From NCBI RefSeq assembly GCF_918797505.1, contig NC_092801.1:16492001-16556000 (forward strand): a stretch of DNA of 64,000 nucleotides, written 5' to 3'. The translations under genes were made by a program, and so were the position numbers. Below, in pieces: positions 11,401-23,400 of this stretch. The first letter of the stretch is position 1. Every line of letters begins with the position of its first letter. The notes beneath the pieces are model-generated. The model was not told the DNA's origin, searched no databases, and worked only from the letters and a program-made list of their open reading frames with translations. This DNA is from Bemisia tabaci. Lineage: Eukaryota; Arthropoda; Insecta; Hemiptera; Aleyrodidae.

Positions 11401-14400
11401 AAAATTCAGACCCCATCTGATGATGTACTCTTTGAGGAAATCGACCATCAAGTTGGAATTATTTCAGCTGGTTCAGACTCATTCGGGATGCCAACGCGCT
11501 TTATCACTCACACGCAAACACTATCTGTTACGATCACTGAAACGACGGTCGTTCAATCTGAAGGTCAGCAACCGTCAACACACACATTGGTCTTAACAAA
11601 GACGAAAACATCCACCTTAGTCGACACTGTAACTGAGCTCCATACCATCGTAAAGCCAACTCGGATTCTGTCAACAGTGACCACAACAATTCCAGTCCCG
11701 ATAATTCAAAGTACAGTGGAGTACACACACCCGACGACTTCAACAACCCCTCAAGCCCCCGAACCGAAACCAGTTCCATCGGTAGAAAATGAATCAATAT
11801 TCATTGTAATGTCAGACAAGAAAGGAATGAATCAGGTGCCCATGCCATCTGAGAGACCCGACATTCAGATGCCGGATGAGACCAATGAGATCTCTCCGAA
11901 TGATGTGCTGCTCAGTGGAATTTTGACTCATTCTTCGGATAACGAGTGTCGGCCAGAGTGCAAGGCTGCACGCAATGAGCTGTGCCAAAAAATTGATAAT
12001 GTGATGCGCTGTGTGTGCCGACCTGGATTTGCAAGAATATTTATGGATAGACCATGCAAGCGTAAGTTTTGAAAGTTTTAATAATGCTCTTTACTTTGAA
12101 ACCTTTTGAAAATTTTCGAGGGAAAATTAAGTACCTATACATTCAAATTGAACGGTGAATTTAATTTTAGGAAAACAAAATAAATAAAATAGCATGGTGT
12201 CTATGATCTGAGAAACCAGGGTTCATCTGGAAGCCATAGATATCCGAGAAAATCCAGTAAGTTGTCAGGGAAAAGGTTTCGAAAACCAGGAATTTTCTCT
12301 ATTTCTGCTTCGGTGCTATTCCTGCTGAGGTGTTTTCCTTCCCCTGAACTCGGGAAAAATCTAGATTTTCTCAAGAAAATCTGCAGAAAAATGAGAGGAG
12401 CCTCTAAGTTTTCATCATGGCATTTTCCCTTCAAAATCTCTGAATTTCAATCTAGAATTCAGAGAGAGCCTCAGAGAATTAAAAAAAAAATAAAGGAATC
12501 TAGACTACATGAAAAGAAGTCTTGCAAATTTTGCCCTGGAAATTGTAGCATTTTTTTCCAAGTTTAAGACTAAATTTTTATTGTCTTAGCCCAAGTAGTG
12601 CAAAAGAGTATGAACTTTGAGAATATTAAAACCTTGATCTCGTCTTCAAATTTCCTGCACGTAAGGGCACTTTTTCTTTGTTGCCAGTAATCAATTTTGT
12701 CAAAAGAGAGACCAAAGAAAACCAAACCTATAAAATATACAAACAGTCTAGCAAACTGTCATGAATCACTCCAACATACGATTTCTATCATTTTATAGCA
12801 TTCATTATCATCTCATTCAGATAAAAAGGCAAAAATAAACACTTGAAAATGACCATGATCAGCAAACTGGTTTAAATTTGTACCCTCTGCAATCAAATTC
12901 TAGTGAAATTCCTATTCGAAGTTTTATGTCCAGATTATTTTCCAGATGCCATACAAAATTAATACTGATTCTCTTCTCTCTTATAGCAACATACACCTTC
13001 ATAATGAAACTAGCACTGGATCGGTTCGGTAAAGAGAGGATCCGATACTCGGAATCGCTTGAAGACCCAACAGCGCCTTCTTACCACCGACTGCACGAAG
13101 CAACCAAAGATGGTTTGGACCGCATGGTAATGCAATCTACGTTGAGGGATGTTTATCATGGAATCATGATCAATAAATTTGAGCCAATCAGGAAATCGGA
13201 TTCTGCTGTTGTCGACTTTTTAGTTCAGGTACTTTTTTTCAGTCTTCACATCAAGCAATTTACGATTTATGAGAGTTTTCTGTATGTTGAGCATATTTTC
13301 GCTGTCACTTCAAAACACATGCATAAAATTAAACTTTATAAAAAAAATTTCTTAATAGTTGTACTCAAATCTTTTTCTAAAGTGCAAATTTTATTGAATT
13401 TTCTTCACCAGATTGTCAGAGAAGTTAGTTTTTGTGGATTAATGTTTGCACTATAGTGATCCAAAATCTTGCACTACAGTTTTGCCAGGAAAGTAATCAC
13501 AAATATAAACTCCAAGAAAAATGTATGAATTCTAATGACTTTACCAAGAATTTCCAAGAATATTCCATTGACTCCTCAGCAAATGAAAAATTGTGCCATT
13601 CAGCTCTTTTATAACCTTTAACAAAAAATATGTGCAGAATAATTAATCAGTAATTAATTGTGCTTGTAATTTTTATGTTTTTTTCTTTTCTTTATTCACT
13701 TCCTGTACAGCTGTCAGAAAATACAGATGAAACAAACTTGAGAGATTCCATTCGCAAGTCATTAAGAACAACCAATTACAGCCTTGGTGGAACGGAAGTT
13801 TATGCGTCAAAAGAAATGATTCAACTCCTGCAAGCTCAAGGTTAGTACACAATTACTTTTAGTCAAACTCCTTGAGACAAAGTCAATCTAATTGCTCTTA
13901 TCAAAAAGTATCCTATCTCCTCAACGAACCCATTAAAGGTTAATATTTTCAGAATGCCAGCAAATACAATGAGAAGAACTCCAAGCTTTTTCCACAAGAT
14001 TTGAATGTTTCTAATTTAAAAAGGAACAAAATTTGAAAGAAATGCGTTTTAGGGGGATTGGTTATAAGATGTAAAGTACATTTTAACTCTTGCTGTACAG
14101 ATTGTTTTATGCGCCCATAAAAATTGATTCTTCCGCAAGAAAAAAGACCATAACAGGAACCATTGACTACACTATCACTTAAAAAAGTAGGTATGTGAAA
14201 TCATTTTAGTGAATTGTCCCAAAATAGGAAATTAAACTGATATTTACAGTTAAAAATCAGTAATTTTTGAGAAAAAGTGATTCTGAGTTCCTATCTGCCT
14301 TGTTTGACCTTAAAATTGTCAGATTGAAACACAACTTAATGCTTTTTGTTGTAAAGAAACTCAGTGAACTAGTCATTCATTGCATGTGAAAGAGAACAAT

Positions 14401-17400
14401 TTATATAAAAAAAGCAATTACTAAATTTTTGATGCGACTCAGTATAAATTGTGATCCGAAGAAATTTGTCTTTGGGAACTGAAGTCTTGTTTTCTTGCGG
14501 ATGGTCACCTTACAGTTGAATTTTTTTTTATTTCAATGCTGGACTTTCCGTCTTACATTGTGTTCTCTCTGTGGCAGATTTTGACGAATGTATTGACGCT
14601 AAGTACCATGATTGCTCCGACCACTCAGAATGTTTCAATTTGAAGGGTACATACACCTGCAGCTGCAAAGATGGCTTCACAGACATGTCGCACAACACAC
14701 AGTTCCCTGGAAGAGTTTGCTCTGGTTTGTATAATTGTATACTTTTATAATTTCTGTCAATCCATAAATTTTCATCATATTTAGTTATTTTGTTTTCATT
14801 ACTGAATGTAAATGTAAAGGGTACCTCAGTTTGAATTAGTCAAGGGTGTCAAGTTTTTAACAGAAAATGAGGGAGAAAGGGGTATATCCAAAATTTTGAG
14901 TACCAAGGAGAACATGAAAGAATTGACATCCCATTTTCAAATGAATCACTAAGGCATCAATGCAAAACTTGTGGTGATATTGTACTCTTACCTAGATGCA
15001 CAATTCATTAACATAACATATGCTCATATGCGTTTGTCATAACAAGGATGCAAAAAGCTCTGAAACTTCAACCTCTCTTTTGAGTTGTTGCCTTCTACAA
15101 AATTTCCGATTTGCCTCTCGAAAATGTCCTCTTTGCCCCAGTAGAGAACAAGCAAGGTCGTAACTTTTGAAAGTTGCCTCATCTTTGTCGAGGATCATAA
15201 GATCGTTTTTTTTTTGTACTAAATTGTCATAATTCTGGCTTGTGACCAACAAACCAGGTAAATTGTGCGCATCAAGATTTTTGCTGACCCCTGTGATCTA
15301 GCAAGGTATTGATGTTTTATTTTTTTTTCACCCTCATTGGTTTTTTTCCTTCCATTTATCTTTTTCCTTTCTGTGCAGCTGAGCTAATTGGTTGTGACGC
15401 CTGTAGTCACCATGGAACCTGTTACACACGAGATGAAGGGGAGGTAATGTGCGAATGCTTCCACTGGTATGCTGGTGACCGCTGTCAGATAAACCTCAAA
15501 GGTAATGAACAGTTATTGTTTGTAATCTTTTATCTCCTTATCTGGAATGTGAACTGAACCCTCAGGGTTAAAATGCTCAAAGTTTCTTTCATATCAAATA
15601 ACTTTTGCAAAAAAAATTTAGTCCAGCTAGTTAAAATGTAAACTTACGCATAGAACTGCTCCTTGCGTAACCGACCGCAGCCAATGTACCCCAGTCCACA
15701 AAAAGTCATAATTGAGTTACTGGTATCAGAACTTAAAAAATTGTTTCACAAAGATTTTGAAATGAAAAATTCTTAAAAATATTGATTTGAACTAGAGTTT
15801 TGAGGGTTTAAAATTTGCAGCTCGAAATCTGTAATTTTGAGAAAACGCTATCGATAATTCTCAACTATTCGACTGTCATGTTCGGAATTTTAGAATTGCC
15901 CACTTGAAACGCATGTTTACATATTCTGTTGGCACAAAAATGAACTAAACAGCTAGCGTATTGTTTTTAGAACACTAGAAAAAGTCTTCTGTCAAAATCT
16001 GAAAATTCTATTTTTTGATTCAACTTGACATTACTGTCCCCACTGAAAAGTTTTCCTCTATGAATGAATATCCTTTTTCCAGTGGTCTCTCAGGAACACT
16101 TTTTTCTTCTTCTTTGTTTCCTAGAGGCTCACTCCACAATTTATTTTGATACCAAAGGAGCACCGTTATAGATCAGATTACCTGGCTCAATTCTAGGAAT
16201 GGGGCAACTTCAGTCTATAGGTATATGAATCTTGGTCATACTTCTGTGATCATCAACAAAAACAAACAGCTTTTTTGTACACTTCAACTGATTAACTGAT
16301 CAATAAAAATTATTTATCACTGAATTAGTATCACTGTCACTTCTTAATGTGTATTTTTTCTTAATTTTTCAGTTACGCTCCTGATTCTGGTAGCAGTGGG
16401 AGCTTTATTATGTGTCTTGCTGATAATATGCCTGGTCATGATGTGTCGGCCGCACAGTCAGGTCAGAATACCGCCAGGTGCGGGCGTTGGTTTCAGGAGG
16501 TACCGCAATATTCGAGGCATCAACCTAGCGCCAGACAAAAGAGCCATAGTCAGCATGGACACAAGTAGCGAAGAAAGTATTGAAAATACTCCTCCACCGT
16601 ACATCAGACAGGTATGTTTTCCTTATCAATGTCTTCATAGTTGTACGTTTTCTTTAGTGTGGAGTGAAAGACAGACAACTACAAACAAAGTATAATATTG
16701 TCAATTGAATTGCAACTGTAACCCTCTTTTAGTGCTCTTTACTACACCACTCACCTCTTGCTCTCTAAAATAGGTATCAGTAACCTTTCTCGATCAAAAA
16801 TTCAAATTCAAATTCTGATTTTTGACTCACTTTGACAGAAATTGCTCTTTAGAAAAATATGCATTTAGAATCCAGAACCTAAGACCCCATTGCTTCTGGA
16901 TATTTTAAAAAGATCTACATATATTTAGTTCTTATATGCATCCTTCCACATACTTTTTACTTAGTTTCGTTCTTTTAAACAATAATTATCACTTCCATAT
17001 GACAATCTATAAGTCGAAATAAAGCTGTCAGTCTCCTACGGTGTAGTGGTGGTAGCACTAGCTCTATGATCAGGAGATTCCCAGCCAGGTGACCAATCAA
17101 ACAGCGGTGGCCTGAGGCTGGTTGTTGATTGGGTATTGAGGGGGATGGGATTTTGATTTTAAGAGCATACCTGCATACTTGGAGATTCGTTTAAGTAATT
17201 TTTATAAAAGAGAAAGATTTTTCATGGGGCTACTGATGTTGCAGACGGGAATGAACAATAGTCAGCAACGGCAGAAAATGTTGCGACGTGCTGCTAAGTC
17301 AAGTTCACTTGGAAGCCATATGTCACATGGCTCGACTCTGAGGAGCAACGTGGTGGAACAGCGGGACCGGTCGCTGACAGTAATGATCCCGCGTGCCAAG

Positions 17401-20400
17401 TATAGGCCAGCCCCAGCGCAGCCAGGCTCTACGCTCCTGACGCTCTCCACGTTTGGACCGGAGCAAAAGTTGCTAAATTACCTCTCGCCAGACGGCCACC
17501 ATACACCTGTCGATAAACAGGTAAGCGTGAAGAAACATCACTTTTGAATAGGGCAAAGTTCAAAAGTTAATTATTTATATCAAGAGTACCTAGATGAGGA
17601 GAGAATGAACGTGTTGAATGTGGAGCTCCTAGGACCCAAAAGGGCAGCCAACCTTCAAACACAAAAAGACTGGAAAAATGCTGCTGCCATTTTTTGGATT
17701 CCAAAGTTAAACCAAGATGACCAAGAATGTTCATAAATGAGCTTGGTTCCAGAAAAATAAGTTCTCTGCAAATACAAAGTTAAACACATGCTGGACCAAC
17801 GACAGGTCATAAGAATTCAAGGGGCATTTTTCAAGGGAAAATTCGGGATATCCTGTAATTAAGTTGCGATTTTTTACTATATTATGGCAGGAAAATTATG
17901 AGGATCATCAATATCTGAGCAATTATCCTCAATCTTGTTTAAATTTTTTTCTTTATAATATTGCTCTCGATAAAATCAACATTTGATCACAATTTATCAC
18001 TGTTTTTTGTTTGATTATATTGCGATAAATCGCCTACCATAAAATCGCTATTTTATTGCGAATTTATGTCCAATAAACGCTAATTACCGTGTCACCAAAA
18101 CCACCTTGTCAAGTGGTCCATTGAAAAAATTTGCGTCAAAAAAACTTGCATGAGTCTTGAACTTACTTAATCTATTTTAATTTTTCAAATTTGTAGGCAT
18201 CTAGAAATAGCAGTAGGAAGCCGAGTGCTTCAACACACCAGTCAGTTGAATCTTCACATCATAAAACAAAGCCACCAGCACCTCGGAGGCCTTCAACAGG
18301 TACTTTTATATTCCTTCCCCGCATTCTTGCATTTATTGCGTATATTGCGTATATGCGCTCTTGGTATATTGTGTAATGTATTGTGCAAAATATTGTGCTT
18401 GATCATTTGTGCAATCTGAGGAGCCTCTTTAGCAATCTTTTCGAAAATATATAATAAGAGCGGAAATGTTGAAACACTGCCACGAAGATAAAAGGTTTCT
18501 TTAATAAAGCCATTGGTAACAAGTAAAAAATGTATTCCATCGTGCTATCTTATTTTTCACATTTAGCCCACCTGTACATTATTCCTGGGTTTCTTCTACA
18601 AGGAAAAACCAGGAAACCCAAGGAACAGAATTTTAAGGGAAACTCCCGGGAAATTTGATGTTGACCATAGAATTTTCGCTATTTCAAATGGAAAGTTAAT
18701 CTATTTGAACAAAGTAAGCACAATAATTCTTAGAATAAGATTGTAAGGTAGTCAAGTTAAAGAAAAAATTGAAAAGGCAGAGGTAGCCATTTTAAGTTGT
18801 CAGCCATCAGAACCTTGGGAGAGTGCTTGTGTAATACTTCTGTGACGAATGAGTTGTATGTATATACAGGAAAAGTACTGGGAATTCAAAATTTGAAATT
18901 TATCAATACACCTGATTAATGCACAACCAATGTCGTGTCTATTTTAATACAGAATATTTGGCATCACCTCAGTAAAACCCTACAAAATCTTACATGTTCT
19001 CAATTTCAACGATCTTAATTCCAATTTGTAATTTTCAAGGGGCATTGGTGTCAGCTGGCTACGAAGTTTCTGCCACAGTTGGCAGGACGAGAGAGCTGGA
19101 TGAAGCATTCATGGGTGACCATCATGACCTCGGTCCGCAGGGCTTCAATACAATGAGAACTGCAGAAAGGTAAGACATTCCTGCTGCACAAAAACTGAAA
19201 TTCCTATCTCTGAACTGTATCACTAATGCAAGTCTTATCTAACTAAAAACTCTGGAAAGGAATTTTCCAGCACGAGACTATATCTTCCTTTTCATTTGCA
19301 CCCAGCAATTTTTAGAGCACTCTTTTTCTAAGGAGCACGCAACCTCTGTTTATGGAGGGTGATCCAGAAATCTTGCACCACCCCTATGGTTATTGCCCCT
19401 TCTCAGGATATCTCCTTTTAAATTTTGGGAGTTTCCAAAAGTTGTTTCCTTTGATGTCGGAGCACTTTCAAAATTTCAAGTTGCTACCTCAATTTGTTAC
19501 AAAGCTACACTGCCAAGCTGAGGAAGAACGCCGTATGAATATCGAGGGTTGCCACATTTTCTTTGATAAAATGTTCAATTTCGAGGAAACTTATGAATCC
19601 CTTAAAATTTTCAGGACTTTTTGGTGGGATTGCAGGAAAAACTATCTGAAAAATTGGGAGAAAAATATTCATAAGTTGACCAGGGAATTCGTGTTTTATC
19701 AAGGGAAATTTGGCAACGCCTGAAGGTTCATACGGTGTTCTCCCTTAGTACAGCAGTACAGGGTTAATGCCTACTGCTGGTGGCACGGGACTTTTGAATC
19801 ACTCTCTATCATTTTGACATTCCAACCATTACCAGTTTAAAGCCCACGATGGAACAGATTTTTTTGTAATCCAGTGATGAAGTATTGTCTTTTCTTTTTG
19901 TCATTTTAATTTTTTTTTTTTAATTTCTCCTAAAAAATGTTGCAGGATACCCTTTGTGCCCTTGAATTTGCGACCTTTTCTAAAATGGACGTATTTCTGT
20001 TATATGGAACCATGTGCATCACGATGTGAGCCTTGTCACGCATATATTCTTATGGGTCTCACGGCTCATGTCTTAATGCACATAGCTCCGTTTGGCAGAA
20101 ATACGTCCAAATGATGGTAGGAGGCATCAAAAACTTCCTCTTCGTTCTTTCTTCTTTTTCTTTCACCAGTCTTAGTAGTCTCATTGAATAAACGTTATCA
20201 TAAGCTAGAATGGCAAACTATGATTTGTTCCAAGACTTTAAGGAAAATTTAGAAACATCTCCACAATAATTGAGTGGTATTTCATGTTCTAAAAATGCAT
20301 TGTCATTAAGGATAAATATTCTACAGCCATTTCACCTGCAGCGCAAAGTGACCTGTTAACATACCGATAACTTCTGACTTGTCACATACCTTTTCCTTGT

Positions 20401-23400
20401 TATCCAGTTCCCATGTTTCATTTTAGAATTTGACTTTTCCGATGCAATTTAAAGCTTAAAAAACGGTCTTGGCATTCAAAAGTACTTAAAATTGAGCAGT
20501 TGACGCCTAATCAGTTGACTGACTTTAAGAGTAGGGTGAGAGATCCGCAGTTTTCATTTTTGCAGTGAAACAAAATGCACAGATCAAGATGGCAGGTCTT
20601 CGATCTCCCTTGAAACTTTGGTCTATCTGGCATAAATTCTACTGAATGACATTTTTGAGCTGATACTTTCTTTGGTTTTAAACTTCCATCTCCTTTTAAT
20701 TCCCCCACAAGTACTCTCCGAGTTCTATTTTCCAGCCCTTCTCTCTTATCTGTATTCTTTCGAACGTATCATCCACTCTCAGATCCTCTTTTTTTCAACA
20801 TGTCATGGCAATCTGACTTCCTCTGAACTCTTTTGAAGGATTCTTAATTGAATTTCAATTCCTTCTTAACTCTTTTTGTTTTCAGCGGCCTAAGTTTGGT
20901 CATCCCTTCGACTCCGACTTTGATTACTCAGTTAGAGGACCCCATCATAAAGTGTGTTGACAGACTGTAAGAATTCTCCTCTCTTCTCTCTTCCTTTACT
21001 GTCGCTCAAATTGAGCTGTCTCATAACTATTTTATTCATCAATATCTTTTTGGTCTGTCCTTCTTCTCTTCCAAGTCTTGTTCTTTAACTGGTGACTTTA
21101 AAATCATTTCCACGTTACTTACTCCATTAATTTCAGTAGATATTATGTACCTAATCAAAACCTTTTTCGAAGTATGCTTTCTTTTTAACTTTGTTACTAT
21201 TCATTCACTGCTTTCTGAGCTCTTTCCATTTTTAATGGTGCGCTGGTTGTAGATATTTTACCAACAAACTGAATCAATCATATCATCAAAATTTTGCTAC
21301 CTACCTTTTACCTCGTGCTAAAAAATTTCACTTATAAGTTATTCTTTGTATTGAATTCTCTGTGTGATATTTTTGCAGCAAGTTTACTCATGGGTGCGGA
21401 AAAAGTTTTCCTTTCAAACTTGTTTGATCTTTATTGAAAGCTTTCGAATTTTTCCGAAGTAATATTACAAAGAAATTATTGAAAGTTCTAAAAACTCTTC
21501 CACCCTCTCATAATATTAACTTCAGATAAAGAGAAGTTCGAAATGGAATTGTGCACTTTCACAACAAAATAGATACGGTTGAGGAAATTTAAATTTTTCC
21601 TGCTTTTTTATGTTAACAGCAATCCAGGATTCCCTGAGCTTGCATTTGCTGCACCCTCAGTCTTTTTAAACCATGTCCTAACTGCTTGTAAATTTACCAA
21701 CTTCTATCAGAACTAACAGAACTAACTTAAATGAGTCTGATAAAAATTCCTCCACGAATTTATGTCTAAAAATTATTTGCAGAGGAAAGTAGAATTGAAA
21801 AGTAAGCTACATGTACATTTTCCTTTATTCCTTTAAGTATTTTCTTTGCCTGCATTAGTATTAATATCTGCGTAAAAAGATACCGTTAAGATTATGGATA
21901 CATAAATCATGACTTGCCTTGCTGAGAGCAACATAATTTAGTACCCATTTTCTCTTTGAGCTAAATATTTCAAGCTTAAAATGGTAGAGTTTAAGTTTTA
22001 CCAATTTTATTCTTCATTTCAAATTTTTGATCAATGTAAATTAAGATAAAAATGATGCAAACAGCTTCATCATCGATGATTCTTCCCCCATCGAATCGTC
22101 TGCTTCCAAAAAAGAACATGCTCACACTGGCCATACTTGAGTGAGCTCTATACACTATGATGATAAATGCACCTCGTGGCTGGTCAGGAAATGAGTTTGT
22201 GATGCATATGCAGAGACAGATGGAAATTCCCTTACTATCCTTCCCCCTTCAATAAAGCCCTTGCTAAAACAGCCATGATGTACGTAGTCATAACACTAAC
22301 CACGTTAGGGATCCACAAGTTTTCTACTCGTGTATTACCAGATTATTTACATGACATTTCTAAAGAGTATTCTTGAGAGCGCAAATAAAAGTCACACGAC
22401 AGTTTTTTTCATAAGAATTATTGGTTGTTCTTCAGCAATTTAAATATAAAATGAAGATGTATGTGTACGTTTTTCTAAACTCATCATCAACATCTAATCG
22501 TTAAAACGTCCTGCATTTTTAAAGGGTTATTTATACGTAAATAATTCCAAGTACACCAAAAATCTGGAAGATTAACTCAGTATTCTAATTCAATTTATTT
22601 TTGTAGGACTGTCTCAGAGGCACGATCGTACGATGAAACGACGATCCATCCACCAACCAAAAGACTTCATGCGCACAGTTGCCATTACGACTCAAAACAC
22701 TCATCTTCGCATAAAACAATGAATGATGTAAGTATTTAAATACCTATAAGTCATGGCAGAAAAAGGTGGTACCACAGTATCTCTCCATTCTAAATTTTGA
22801 ACAAATTTTATCTATGTTTTAAAACCTTTCTGCCGTGGTTTTTTCTCGCTCTCTGCAATAATTTTGAAAAAAAAAAAAATTCCACTCATTCGATTTTAGT
22901 GTTAAAAGGAAAAAGACCTCACTGCTAATGAACTCAGAATGGAAACACTAGTATCTTTGCTCATGAGAGTCTTACAAAAATTTTTGGGTAAAAAACATTC
23001 GAAACCGTCAATCAAACCGGATTTTCGATTGCTTGAAGTTGGCAACTTAAAAACAGTAATCTTCAGAAAGCTCTGAAATTGAATTCTTTACCCACCATGT
23101 TCCAGGCTCAAAGTTGTTTCAACATGTCGTCAATGCAACTGTACGCCTGCTGCTGGCTTTAAAAGACTCCTAGCCATTTTATTCTTTTTAACTTTGAAAA
23201 GAATCTCCCTTCAAAATCTCAGAATCCAATTTCTATACCCAACAGGACAAAAATCACTTCTTAGAAAATTTTTCAGTCATGATTAACGGTCACAAATGAA
23301 GACTTCATACCAAAAAACACCAGAAATCGAAAATTGAGTCAGACATAGTATTTCATTTTAAGCATCAAATATAACATTCCGCATATTGGTTTATGTGCCA

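Noticed and set aside
7583..11797. Numerous 60-146-codon frames on both strands across 7.6-11.8 kb
   Set aside because: These are out-of-frame or antisense shadows of the giant exon 7427-12061.
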